A stretch of 23,565 bases of DNA from Saccoglossus kowalevskii (GCF_000003605.2 NW_003156733.1:493420-516984); one strand, 5' to 3'; counted from the first letter of the stretch, positions 1-12,395 are shown. Notes: generated from the letters alone by a model not told the origin. A program made the numbers and translations.

Positions 1-3000
1 CGCATTTGTTGAGCCTTGACTGTAACGAGGTGATAAATTTACATTCTATTAAAGCTGCTGGTTATATATGTAACTAACAATTACAAATAGACACACACTG
101 CCATGAGTTCATCCATCTTTTTCAGATATATACATTGTCGTTTACATATTTGATGACAGTATTTAACACAGCCCTGTATTTCTCCTGAATGACATGCTGA
201 TTTCACAAACTGCCGCGACCTCACTTAATCATATTACTTAATCAACATATTGAATATAGTGTAAATATAACAATATTCTGAAAAAAATCAGGCAGCTCAT
301 TTTAAATGTTAACATTTCAAGTAGTCGGTATTGCTAATAATGTGGAGGGTATATTTGTATCATCAATAAAGAGGTATATATAAAGTATCTTGGTTGAATA
401 TATACTTTGGGAACATTATATTGAGTGAAAGTATAACTAGTAATACGTTTAATTGCGATGTATTACATAGCGGAGAATTTGCGACTATAACAGAAATAAA
501 AAAATGTATCTATTCTATGTAAACTCGGCTTCGTTCAATAAGAAAGTATACATTATGTACTACTAGTTATAAACATGTATTGTGTACGTCATGTCATTTA
601 AAAAATAATAACGTTACGTTAATTTGTATGTAATAAAACGTATTCATGGCATCAATTTATAAAATGGAAATAAAATGACGCGACAAAAGTTTGGGAATAG
701 GTGATAACGATCCGATAAATATTAAAAAAATTGATTAAACAATTATGCGACTTTTCACATATATCAACATATAATAGAGCCATGGGACGGTAAATGACAA
801 CTGCATAATGAGTGTAATACAACTTGAAGTCATGTTCAACCCGAGGGGAATAAATGTCCAATAAATAGTTCAATCACTATTGACAAAGAGATATACTCCC
901 TCCCTTTATCAAAGAATCTGTCAAATAAATCAAATCTCCACAGATGATGACGATGACCAGATGGAATTAGATTCGATGACAGATATTTTCAGTTGAAGTA
1001 GTTTCAATCTGAATGTCATATTCGATAATCGATTCCTTCCTTTGGGATACCGAATACAAATGATGGTCACGTGACAATTCCTCGATATAGAATAGTTCAA
1101 AATATCATGAAATAGGATCAAAATTGCGTTTTAAAATATAATTGTCATACGTCTCATCACAACATGAGACATGTGTAGTATTTGGAACTGCAAAAATATA
1201 CTTTGTTCGTGAAGGATTGCAGTACGTTACAAGACATTGCAGTTATATATCGAACACAATTGTTATATGACATTTTATTGTGGGAATAATCAGCGAATAA
1301 AACGAAATTTTAAATTGGCGAGAACAAGTCAAATTCTAATACATTACATCATGTGCCCGGTATATTTATTATATTATATTAAGTGGGATTACTGTCACAC
1401 ATTTTCAGGATTATTTTATATGGAACAATTCCACGGACAATCAGCGGAAAATGTATCTATTCACCCATATCTTAGAAAGGCATCCCAACGTATTTGTAAA
1501 TATCACCAATCGATTCGTACATTATAGTTCTATTATCCATGGATTAGTTCGTGCAGAGAATAATTTTCCAATGATACAGTAATAAATGCAGTAATAATGA
1601 TAGCTTAAGAAAAAAAATCATAGAATTATTTACATAACATTTTTTGCGACTCGCTGTACCGAATAGAAAATATGTTATCTGTCAAGTAACAAATAGTTAT
1701 TTCTTGTTGTATTTATGTAATGATGAATGCTGCGATAAATTACATTTTTAAATTTTGAACTCACGCGAAATATAGCGTTGACGCTAATACACATAAGACA
1801 GAATGCTGATGAAGCAACTAACCAATTAAACTTAATCCCAATGGTCAAAGAAAAAAATGAGAATCGAAGCGGAATTTCCAGTTAAAATATTTTTCTACAA
1901 CCCGTTCCATTTATAGATTCATTGCAAATTTCAAAAAAAAAACATCTTAATTACTACAGAAAGAACGGGTGTAGCGTTTATACATGACTTTGATTTCAAG
2001 ATAAGTGTCTCAGTGGCATTTCAAGATAGTCGGAACTGATAATACGATGTGTGAATCACCTGTTAATGGCAGGCTGTATCATTGTGTCGTAAATAGCTCA
2101 ATGTACTTTTTAAGGTTTCAAATTTATTCAGGACACAAAACAAGATAAATCGCACACGAACTATTACAATGGTATAATTATTCGTTACTGTTTTAATAAA
2201 ATATAAATCGTGGCATTATATGGAAAAAGCCTCAACATGCGCAATATAATAAATACAGACTCTCACATTATTCAATTTCGTTACTGTGACAGACAGAATA
2301 CACTGAAAACAATAGACTTGACTTTCCGTAACAAATTGAAACTCCTGTGATTCCCCCGCTCATGAAATATCACGTTCAGGAACAAATTTATACCGAATAT
2401 TAGCAAGGGAAATACTGACATGTGCATGAATGAGAGTGAGTGCGTGTACAAATTTGCGATACTGCGCATAGTCCAATGACCTCACACAGTCTCACAGCAT
2501 GGCCACACAGTATTTCATGGGAGACTTAGAAGCTACGTATGTACAAATATAATGAATTCACTTTAATATTACCTAGGGACTTTCATCTATATGTTCTCAA
2601 CTATTTTACATGTTTCATGTGAAAGTCAACAATGCGTCGAGACTATGCATTAACCTAAGTATACATTACCCGTACCAAACCTGGCATTTTATTGCAAATT
2701 TCAGGTAAGATGTATTCCATGGCTACCAGTTCAGATCAATTCGTGACGCCAGTGACGATCGTGACTAGGAATACTGTTTCTGCAGAAAATCTGAATGATA
2801 AAAGCCGGTCAGTATTTTCATCATTTAATATTGCCTGTGTGAATTATCATGACCAAATTTATTATGAAATAATTCTACTTTAAATCGACTCATTACTGAT
2901 TCTGTAGCAATTGTATCAAATTAAAGTAAAGGCGTCACTGTTTTAGGTTCAATATGAACGAACTGCACATTGTATAAACCAACATAACTGCTACAACTTT

Positions 3001-3590
3001 ATCGGTTTATTTATATTAGATAGCATTAGAAGACGCACAATTTCCCTTGAATTATTGTTAAACACAGGTGTTATCATTAATCTTTTGATACGTGTCTCAT
3101 ATTAAATACCAGCACAATACATATCTGATTATGATAATACGACAGTGTTCACATAGACATTGTGGACAATAACATTACTATGTATCTTCGTCTAATTTAA
3201 TTGCAAATCAAGTAAATAATGTTCTAAATTCCACGTCTATGTCAAGTGCACTTTCAATAATAATTTAAATTCAACAAAAAATCATACTGTGGTTATATGT
3301 CTAAATTGTTATTAACATTTTCCTAAAATACGCATTATGGCTTAATCGTCACTATTTTCGTAGATAGCAATCCTTCACCCTTTCTTTGGTGTGCGTATGT
3401 GTATTTTGGGAAGATAAATGATAACAAATCTAGGTAAACAGAAATATGGGCACAGAGAGTGGTAATCCGTTAGGAAGCTTATTTTGATTATTATTCAAAT
3501 TCAACATGTACGTATTAAAAGTAAGGCACAGTTTTGTATAATTTTCTGTTTTAGTGAAGTATAACGTTACGGAGATTTCATATTGTAATA
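1..3590. other. Non-coding AT-rich DNA, no recognised gene
   Basis: I see no recognisable protein, RNA gene or element here. Short open frames at 1237-1527 and 2281-2469 lack family motifs. One exon-like segment, 2705-2807 (acceptor TTGCAAATTTCAG, donor CCG|GTCAGT, relatively GC-rich and open), encodes a peptide beginning KMYSMATSSDQF that I do not recognise; it is treated as a candidate only. Confidence 0.6.
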
Positions 3591-3645
3591 ATTAATCCTG
3601 GATTAATCCTAGAGCAGTGTATTTGATGTGATACGTGTGATACGT
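3591..3645 (+). promoter_or_regulatory. Paired TAATCC homeodomain-type sites and tandem 9-mer
   Basis: ATTAATCCT occurs at 3591-3599 and again at 3602-3610, an 11-bp period, about one helical turn. TAATCC is the known core for K50 homeodomains (Otx, Pitx, Gsc). A perfect tandem 9-mer, GTGATACGT twice, follows at 3628-3645. The repeats are seen directly; a role as an enhancer is inference. Confidence 0.3.
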
Positions 3646-3651
3646 CGATAG

Positions 3652-3659
3652 TGACGTCA
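3652..3659. promoter_or_regulatory. Perfect CRE palindrome TGACGTCA (site 1)
   Basis: Full consensus for CREB/ATF-type bZIP proteins. It lies 42 bp downstream of the paired TAATCC sites and just after a tandem 9-mer, so it may be part of a compact regulatory cluster. Function is inferred from the motif only. Confidence 0.35.
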
Positions 3660-4872
3660 TATTGTTTCCAAGGATAACGCATTTAATATATATTTTGATC
3701 ACTCGTGACACAGAGAGGTTATTCCGCCGTTTTTTTATTTCTCAAAAAACATGTCAACAAATCGACAAATGATCAAAATTTGCATTTTACGCTTGTTTTA
3801 TAGTAAAATTATTCCTTAATACCTCAAGCTTTTTTGTTTTTTATCGCGGGATGAAAAGCCACATATTTTTTACAGATTCTAATAATGTTAAAATATTCAA
3901 AAGAAAAATCTCGTCAGAGCGCCGTTTAAGTCGAATATGGAGATGTTTGAATCACCTGAAAGTATGACTATTAAATGGGATATGCGTACTCAGACTCAAA
4001 TGTGACTGATCACTTTAGCTTTCTACTTACTCATGTTGAAAGATAAGATAAGATATTTGACTCCATGGGTATCTGTGTAAAATAGGCCAGTCGTATAATT
4101 TGTTTTAACCGCGCAGTGCATATATATATTCAGATGTTGGTATTCATCTTCCATCTCACTAATATAGAAAGGTCTTTGACTAGTACATCAATTTCAAGAA
4201 TTCAATGTCATTATGTATTCTATGGGGAATTGTTACCTGCATTTGTATCTGGATTGGTGAGTCAAATCATGCTGACATACAATATGCTCTTCATCAATTT
4301 ATGGTCAACCATTATTCAAACCGTCTCAGCAGTTACAGTTATGTAATGTAAAACTACCCGACCATCAATATCTTTCATATTCCCCAGTGATGTTAATGCT
4401 CGCATCGCATCGGCTAAATAATTATATAAAAGCCTTCTTTTGCTGAATTTATATTTTAATACTATCATTTGTTCCACTCTATATAAATCTCTAATCACAA
4501 TGTATAATAGTTAATCCTAATTTATCCACACAGACTATTAAATATATAGAGATATAGCCATTGAAAGATTTAAACCAATGGAATTGATTACGCTCCGTTT
4601 TGATGTCCTTTATGACAAGTTCATTACATGTTGTTCTGTTCCGTTCAGGACTATACAAAGTAATGACGAATATATTTTGTTTGAACATGTACGCATCGCA
4701 AGGCACTTTCCAATGCCGTTGTATTCAGTAAAAGCATCCATGGCAATAAATATGCCTTAACTTTACCTCAAGAGATAATATTTGAGGAACTAGTTTCAAT
4801 ATCGTAAACCCACTCTATTGTTATGCAAATCTGTAACGCTTATAAAGTAGTCTGTTTCGATGGTTTATTTAA
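3660..4872. other. Non-coding DNA with one unproven exon-like segment
   Basis: AT-rich and without a recognised gene. Segment 4134-4256 is exactly 41 codons, open, between an acceptor (ATATATATTCAG) and a donor (TTG|GTGAGT). Its peptide (MLVFIFHLTN...ELLPAFVSGL) matches nothing I know, so it is not called as a gene. Confidence 0.55.
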
Positions 4873-4942
4873 TAAAGTTTTAACTTCTGATGAGTGAGGT
4901 ACTCCACGTACCTTACGAAACAGTACTGTAGAGTCAACTTTA
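4873..4942 (+). ncRNA. Type I hammerhead ribozyme (retrozyme or Penelope-like element signature)
   Basis: All parts of the self-cleaving hammerhead fold are present in order. Stem I 5' strand: TAAAGTT (4873-4879), unpaired TTA (4880-4882), ACTT (4883-4886). Core CTGATGA: 4887-4893. Stem II: GTGAGGTAC (4894-4902) pairs with GTACCTTAC (4908-4916), 9 bp with one G-U, around a TCCAC loop. Core GAAA: 4917-4920. Stem III: CA/TG, or CAG/CTG, within CAGTACTG (4921-4928). Cleavage triplet GTA (4928-4930), cutting after A4930. Stem I 3' strand: GAGT (4931-4934), C4935 unpaired, AACTTTA (4936-4942). The very short stem III and the internal loop in stem I match the small type I hammerheads known from animal retrozymes and Penelope-like elements. 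The 9-bp stem II is longer than usual. No second copy and no reverse transcriptase are visible, so a solitary relic is likely. Confidence 0.85.
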
Positions 4943-5364
4943 CTCATGTAGTCGTGTCTTAATTTTTCTTTCCACATATGTATATATATATGTATATGTA
5001 TGACAAGACGTAAATTGACTATACTGCTTCTTTAAGTGACATTTTGTTCATTTTAATTGGTTTGAACTTTTGTAATTTACTCAAACAACAATTGTATGTA
5101 TAAATGAAATTCGGTCTCGTTATAGATCACAAAATGATACGTGCGTCACTTGAGCAAGCAACTTAAATCTCAACCATTTCTAAAAGCGACACCCATTTCA
5201 TATAATGTCTCACAACAACGTAAGCTGCTCGCAAGACCCATACTTTATATCCAAATACGAGTATCGTAACCATGTCCAATGAGCACCTTGTAGTGGTAGT
5301 CCAGTTTTGTTAAACTAGCAAATACCTAACAATTAATTTTGATAGGTCGTATCTACATAATGAA

Positions 5365-5372
5365 TGACGTCA
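5365..5372. promoter_or_regulatory. Perfect CRE palindrome TGACGTCA (site 2)
   Basis: Second full CREB/ATF consensus, about 1.7 kb from the first. No promoter elements or exon are recognised beside it. Confidence 0.3.
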
Positions 5373-5701
5373 CATAAATAAATATAACAAATCATAAATC
5401 TATTAAGTTAGCTTGCACATTTCTTCAACGAATATTGGTGGGAATTTATTACTATCAATGCATTAATCAACAATCTCTAGGATTACCTTAATATTTCTAT
5501 TGCGTGTTTAATGTTATACTTAGTAACTCACAAACACGTTTATGCAAACTCGACATTTTAATAATAACACGGGCTCTACAACATAAATCACATAAAACAT
5601 GTTCAATTGCAATCACCAACTATTATTATATAGAAATTGTACTGCAAAAAAGTAATGCATTTGACAAATACGAATCTCAAAATTAGATTATATATGTTCA
5701 T

Positions 5702-5709
5702 TGACGTCA
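5702..5709. promoter_or_regulatory. Perfect CRE palindrome TGACGTCA (site 3)
   Basis: Third full CREB/ATF consensus, 337 bp from the second. Three copies in about 2 kb is more than base composition would suggest. Confidence 0.3.
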
Positions 5710-6510
5710 TGTCAACATATAATGCGTAATGACAGTAGGCAATTCTGGCCATTTAGGAGTAATTATTCACTATAATCAGATGTTTCGAGTAGTGTACTTT
5801 TTGCTATTAGCTAGATTATCCACTGAAGTAGGTGGTTTCATATGTTTGTGACTCATATTTATGTAACGTTTCAATTTGCTGTCATCTTTGATGTATTTGT
5901 GCGACAAAGATTCGTATCTATGTCGGTAAATATTTTAGAGATCATAACCGAATTGTGTATGTGCAAGCTAAACTATAGATTCCTTATTGTATGCCCAATC
6001 ATGATTATGGCACCTAGGTGCAGACGAATCTGAATATTTAGTTATTGTGTGACAGGATTTGAGTCTTGGAATATGTGATTTTTTTAACTGTTATATTTGA
6101 ATTTCAATGCATGACCCGTTTTATTTTATTCCTGACACAATAAATCCCAAGGGCCTCCTGCTGTCGGCAATTATTCAGGTAAACTGCTGGATATAGCTAT
6201 TATTGCAATGATAAATGGGATATGGTGTGTATATTTCACGGATGTTACTATCTGATTTCACATATATCATAGGTGATGATGAAACAGTTCAAGCACTCGT
6301 TCCTGTTTTTATAGTGATCTGTGTTATTTTATACAATAGTAACATCGGTAACATAGATAGGCACGAGTGAAAAATACAACTCGACTAACAGCCCTATGGG
6401 TAAACCATCAAGGTTAATCGTTCAAATTCCGATAAAAGGATCCTTATTTCAAGCCCGGATATTCTAGTTTTTGTTAATTGAAAAAATACTGACACAAAAC
6501 GAACAAATAT

Positions 6511-6713
6511 GACAGAACTTCATCCAAGGACCCAACATATAAAGTACCAAAACAATCGCGAAGATTAAAAATATCAATAATAACATTATTACTCAAACTG
6601 AATGAAATATTGTAAACGAAGAACTAAAGATGTCATCACACACACAAAAAATAATCTGGCAGATGTCGTCCCGAGAAACCAACCTACAAAGTATCGAAAC
6701 AACCTAGCTAATA
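6511..6713 (+). repeat. Possible degenerate tandem duplication
   Basis: Segment 6511-6566 resembles 6658-6713 (about 60% by eye, many differences being transitions), best at AAAGTACCAAAACAA versus AAAGTATCGAAACAA. It may be an old duplication or two copies of one element. Low certainty. Confidence 0.25.
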
Positions 6714-6970
6714 CTGTTCAATGAGCAGTAATACTGTCTTTACGAAAAATAACACGAACTGCTTATTAACATTAGAGAAATTGACAAAAGCAAAGCAAAA
6801 CTTTATCTATTATTAGGGATAGTGATTTTTAAAGAAAAGGACATTTGTAACAAAGGTTCATGCAATATTTAAAAATAAAACAAAAATAGTAACTATTTAT
6901 CAAAACTATCTAACAATTATCTGTTCGATTAAAGTAATGCTTCGATTTAGTTTTTCTGGTTCTTGTCTAC

Positions 6971-7020
6971 TTGATACTAATACCTACTTGAATCGCATCA
7001 AGTTCCCATACATACAATAA
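6971..7020 (+). repeat. Diverged direct repeat, copy A
   Basis: About 50 bp matching 7476-7526 at roughly 80% by eye, with the shared core CATCAAGTTCCCATACAT followed by CAATAAAAA. Likely pieces of an old interspersed element in this CpG-poor stretch; family not recognised. Confidence 0.6.
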
Positions 7021-7475
7021 AAACAGTTTAGCCTCTTAAATCCGCCAAACCAAGTCATAAACAGCTTTGTTAGCACCCGCCCAATACTAGGATACTAACT
7101 GAATGTGTGTAAATGACCTCCGATGTCATAGTTTCTGTTTTATCAACACTTATATAACATGCGTACACTGGACCAAAGTTAAACCTTAAAATTGTATTTT
7201 AACTACGGTAAGAGGCTGTCACTGAATATCATTTTTCTGAGGTAGTATATATCCAGGGTTTAAATAGGTGTTATTTAGATGATGACAATCATAGACCTGC
7301 AGTACCCGGTGTAATTGTAAAAAAAGGACCCCAGTAATACGACTTCAAGAAAGTTGACCTCTGGTAGACAATGGCTGAAGAACCACTATCTACTGGAGCC
7401 AGCAAGTGTAGCACTTTTGTATTTTCGCCCAGGTAGTTAACAAATGCCTATCATTTGAGATAAAAGCCATGTCTT

Positions 7476-7526
7476 TTGATAATACCTATTTAAAACCCAT
7501 CAAGTTCCCATACATTCACAATAAAA
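7476..7526 (+). repeat. Diverged direct repeat, copy B
   Basis: Partner of 6971-7020, same orientation, about 505 bp downstream. The differences are mostly small indels and substitutions. No target-site duplications or terminal structure were identified. Confidence 0.6.
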
Positions 7527-9100
7527 AAGAGTCGTTCTTTTCAGCTACAAATGTGTTACTTCTTAGACGGATTCTGTTGTGCTAGTTTTTGTGATAGCTA
7601 TGAATTCATAGATGCCTAACAACTGACCAAACTTTGGGTTCATTATGGTCTGGAGAAAATGATCGTCTCCTGTCCATATAAGCAAGCAATATGGTGCTAG
7701 TATAGTGTTCATACCACATAAATCGTTCTATTAGAAAGAGAAATTGGTCGTAATGTACAGGCTGGAGGATATTCTGAATTTATAACACCCTGTATCTATA
7801 GTCCTTAACATTTTATTATTATTTGTACCAACATGAAAATAAAAAAATGCTTTGGTTATATGAATACTGGAGATAACCAGATATTTTCCAACTGTGTGAT
7901 AAAAACAAAACCCTCTTTCTGCTAGATGAGTATTGTCCATGTGTAGTATGATTGCGCTGACAACGTTCGAAAGTATGGAAAGTTAAGTGTGTGATTGTGC
8001 AGTAGTAACTTTTCTAACTATTTCTTGCGAAAGTATACAGAAACATGTTTGAGAGTATCAGTGATATCGCGAAATTTCCACAGATAACTAGTTTCATTAC
8101 TGGAGCAGCTCGCAAGGGGTAATCTTGCAAATGAAGCATGTGTGTAACTGTCCATGCTTGCTGACTGCAGCGAGTGGCTGATTGCAATTTTACTCATACA
8201 GATAGATAGTTTACAACCTTGACAGGAGTGAAGTAGGAGAGAGCCGTACAGCGAGGGATTACCTCAGCTGACTGTGTGGATGAATAAAGCCGGACTATCT
8301 TCAATGAACGTTTGTTAGACACAATGTTGGTGTTGGTAGATAACATTGAACCTATTGAGGTGATAACAATATTTGACATTGGTATCACTTGATCAGCCTG
8401 GGAGAGTAACAATGCAAGTTGAGTTTGTCATGACCATCAAATAGTGTTGAAGTTTTGCATAGGAAAGTCCGTTAGCAGTTAAAAAAAAAAAAATCTTTTT
8501 ATGTTGGTGATGGTCTGTTTTAAACTAACATTACTCAGTAGCTTACTTCTTCTTTAGCGAGTAGTGATAGAAACTGAAGTGATTCATACACATTGATGAT
8601 TGCAGATGACAAATATGTCAGATTTAGTAAAAACCCAGGTTTTAGGCACCAAGATCCTGACTTATCATTGATGTAATGGTTTAGTAGTTCAGGCACGGCT
8701 ATTTTCTGTTAGAAACAAAGATAGTGTTAAAAGGGCACATTGTACTCATTAATACGATCCCAGACCTTTTGTAAACTGAACTCATATATCACCAACATCA
8801 ACAACCAAACAGTTCCTACCACATTTAAGTCACGTGATGTTGGAGCTACATTTATGTAGTGCACAGAATGGCTGCAATGATCTTAAGAAGATGATCAGGT
8901 GTTTTTGGTCAGTCTACTCTTTCGTAATTCTGTAATGGGCAGGTCAAATTGTTCTCAGAAAAAAGCTTGCCACATAAGATGTATGAGGCATGAGTAATCA
9001 CTCGGAGCTAGAGATGCCTGGAAGAACACATTGTACTACTTGCTTTTAACCTTTCATCTTCAGAATAAACCCCAGGCCTATTAGCCATGAACAATATTCT

Positions 9101-12100
9101 GAGAAGTTCACACATTAGGTGCAATTTTGAATGGAGAATTTTAGGTTCAACACCACAATAATAATTCACTTATAATATGATTTAATAATTACGCTATATT
9201 ATATGATATAATAATAATTAAGCCTCATATTTGTGCTTTTCGCGATAATCACCTAGTTTGTATAGGGCATACTGATACAAGCAGATTCAGCAAGACATAC
9301 CTTTTTAATAGTAGCTAATATCCGCATTAAATCTTATGATGACGATTTAAAAGTCTATACAAATAATAAACTGTGTTGGTAGTTAAACTATTGGGTATAT
9401 GTGTGAAATACCCCTTAACACTCTCGTATTTGAAGACTTTGATTGTAGCATGATAACTTTGACGCCTTCACTATTACTGTTCAAACTTTTACTTGCACCC
9501 ATCTCTGCTCATTGGTAGATACGCAAAGTACGCAATATTTGCGGTCGATCCCTTAAAGAGTAGACTGACTTTGCTATCAAGAGTTTTGTGCAATATATGT
9601 GGCAAGTACACACGAAAAAATGTATAAATCCTTCTAACACTACTAGTTTCTCTGTTTCAAAAACTACTTTACAAGAAATAATACGTAAACTATTTGTTTA
9701 CTCTCGTAAAATATTGCACAATTACTTTCTTGTTCTGTCATTGTATAGTAACTCACCAATGATGAATGATCAGTTACGCGAGTCCTTTAAATCACGTTTT
9801 GACCTCGGATAGCTCACTTAATATAACATCAAAATGTTGCTTATGTATAGGGTTATTGAGATATGTAATTGTCTGTCTAGGTTAGAGGTAATACACTTCC
9901 ATGACTTCCATTACTTAGCAACACGATTAATATGGGACTGTTGGCTCGTGAAGTGAGCATAAAGTTTAGTATTGAATGTCAATGTAGTTTCAGGCAAACG
10001 AAGATACATACAATCAAACACTAAATATGGCTTGCAACTCGTCACCAGGGTAAACGGCTCACCTCATTGGTCGATTTGTTTAATAAGGATAGACAAACAT
10101 TTTCGTTCAATTCATTGGTCGTTGATGGTCATTTTCCATGAATGCATAATATTACTCAACATACCCTATTATTTGCCACCGTGTTTAACATCCGAAATAA
10201 ATTAATGAAAACTTACTCGCACCCCGCTACGACCATTACATACAATATTTTAAAGTTGATCTTTTGTCGAATTATCGAGTACACTACTTCTGGTATTGCT
10301 TTCAAGAATGTTTTATAATATCTAACATATTATAGTGTGAAGTACATTTTATCAGAACACATCCGAAAATGATTAAAGCTTAAACTTCAATGTCGCATAA
10401 ATTGAATTTATTACATATTGAATATGTATGAATTATATCAATACCACATATTTTGTTTTTGAAACTATATTACGGGAACTATGTAATCAACTCTGTGTCT
10501 AACTGAAATAAAATATGACATTCTAGTCATCGTACTTTTTTAGTCTCTGATATTTCACAGTAGGGAAATGATCGACCACTCGAGTCATAAAAATCACTAT
10601 TTTATTTCAGATAACATATATAATAGCAAGCTGGTCTCGTTACTAGCTCTCATCACAAAACACATAATTTGTTAGTCACATTCGGTCATTACTTTCCCTG
10701 GGGTGGGAATTTACAGTATAACATGTAACGTACATAAACTAAATGTGATCACCCGCACTGTGATTGATGATACTGCATGATACATGTAACATATATCAGG
10801 GATATTTGTGTATAACTATTTCGTAAGATTTATTTATCTCGCTGTGTTACAGGTAGCACATTTACATCGCTACATGATTAAAGCAAAGCAATGTGGTATA
10901 TTCAAAAACTTAGTTTGTTTTCATTTTTCTTCATCATCGCACGGTCATACAGCGGGCAGAGTGCTACTTATCGCTTGTGTAATCTACTGTCAAAAGCAAA
11001 GATAAATAAAAAGGCTTTTAACTGTCAAGTTCTAAACTGAATAATTCTCCACTCGAAACTCTTTCCGGTCTTTCTAATGGATTTTACATGGATAGTCATT
11101 GTAATGAAATGTAATGTATGTATAGCATTGTATAGAATCATTCCTTTAAATGGGTACAATATCAAGAGTGAAATCAACGTGGTTGGTCTAACTGTGAAAA
11201 AAAAATCTCGGCTCCTAATTATATATATATTAATATTTATTGGTCATTCAAACATCGAATTTTATTTATTCTCCCTTGCCAATAAATGTTGTACGAATAT
11301 GTGATTGTTATTTTTATAACATTACATGTACAGCTGTTTCGTCGCGTCGCGTGTTTTTCAATGCTGTGTATAATGTGTAAGATACGTTGGCAGCTTGTCT
11401 GCATGTCTTCGCTTCTCCATTACCCATCATATGCCGATAATAACGAATAACAAACCTTATTTAGTAATACAGTATGACCAATTCGACATTTATAAAAATA
11501 TTCCCTACATAGTAATACTCATTTAAGTTATGACAGAGATCACTATGGCTCAGAGATCGACTTCTCACTATAGCTAGGTCCGGCGACATAAAAAGCGTAA
11601 CATTTACAGTTTACAATGCTTGGAGCAGATGTTTTCCTTCATCTCGTTAAAACTTAATACAATTAATGGTTTGGAGGTAATAACCGTCTAGAACACCATC
11701 ATGATTTCAATAGTCTAGTAGCAGTGATATTACATTATTAATCACAACGATAGAATCTCAACGGAAATGAATACTTTCAGAATACAACAACCAGCTTGCC
11801 AGGGAATAAATCACCTCACGATACTAGATACTCGAAACTCTCCTTGAAAAAACAAAACAAACGACGTTGTTATATTATCAGCGGTGAATCACAAGTCTGC
11901 TTTAATATGCATCTTTTGAAATCAGTGTCAAATTTGTTTCATGTTTTCTAATAATAAGTTGTCATTTCAAATTCAGAGCTACAGTGGCGTGACGGTTCGA
12001 CAGGATACAATTCTACCCATTCATTAGCATGACGCCACCTATCACGCTGTAATATATGATGCTTATTAGGCAAGTTGTTAATTGTTTGTGTTGAAAAGTG

Positions 12101-12395
12101 TCAATACACATATATTGGTCGTAATACTTCGTTAGAAAGCCCTTACGTATTATGTTAGGTAATTATAATACACGCGGTGCCAAATTAGGTCAAGTGACCG
12201 TATAAAATAATATTTTAATTTTACAGGTAATATATTACGTATCGTTTTGTTTGCTTTTCTTCTTTCAACAATAATAGTATTTGATGTTTTAATAGCAAAA
12301 GATGTTGGTATTTATAATCAAATGTCTGACCGTCAAAGTACATCGATGTTAAACTGGTCATAGTAATGTGCAATGCCGCACAATCATTGTTAGAT
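9101..12395. other. Non-coding AT-rich DNA, nothing recognised
   Basis: Short open frames such as 9588-9812, 9972-10205 and 10808-11005 show no protein motif. Two copies of TCATTGGTCG (10064-10073 and 10112-10121) contain inverted CCAAT boxes 48 bp apart, but no TATA or exon accompanies them. Confidence 0.6.

Larger units (their letters stand above)
4943..6480. other. Non-coding AT-rich DNA after the ribozyme
   Basis: Apart from two CRE palindromes there is a 12-bp perfect palindrome, GCACCTAGGTGC, at 6010-6021, formed by two inverted CACCT boxes, and a TATATATG-rich patch at 4976-5001. No reverse transcriptase or GIY-YIG nuclease reading frame, as a Penelope-like element would have, was found. 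Confidence 0.6.
6481..9100. other. CpG-poor stretch with worn repeats, probable old mobile-element debris
   Basis: CpG falls to about one per 60 bp (5 in 8581-9060). Diverged repeats occur at 6511-6713, 6971-7020 and 7476-7526, and an A13 run at 8481-8493. Minus-strand frames around 7731-8412 are broken and unrecognised. Together this suggests methylated, decayed repeat sequence, but no family could be named. Confidence 0.45.

Noticed and set aside
5427-5460. TTCTTCAACGAATATTGG, resembling the FN-x-x-YW end of a Cys-loop receptor fourth membrane segment
   Set aside because: The frame has a stop just upstream and no hydrophobic helix or splice context supports it.
6424-6440. GTTCAAATTCC, resembling a tRNA B box
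   Set aside because: No A box at the right distance and no cloverleaf could be folded, so neither a tRNA nor a tRNA-derived SINE is supported.
8324-8509. Apparent ATGTTGGTG target-site duplication around a segment ending in A13, suggesting a retroposon
   Set aside because: A T-rich stretch separates the A-run from the second 9-mer, the repeat is short and low in complexity, and the enclosed segment has no recognised head.
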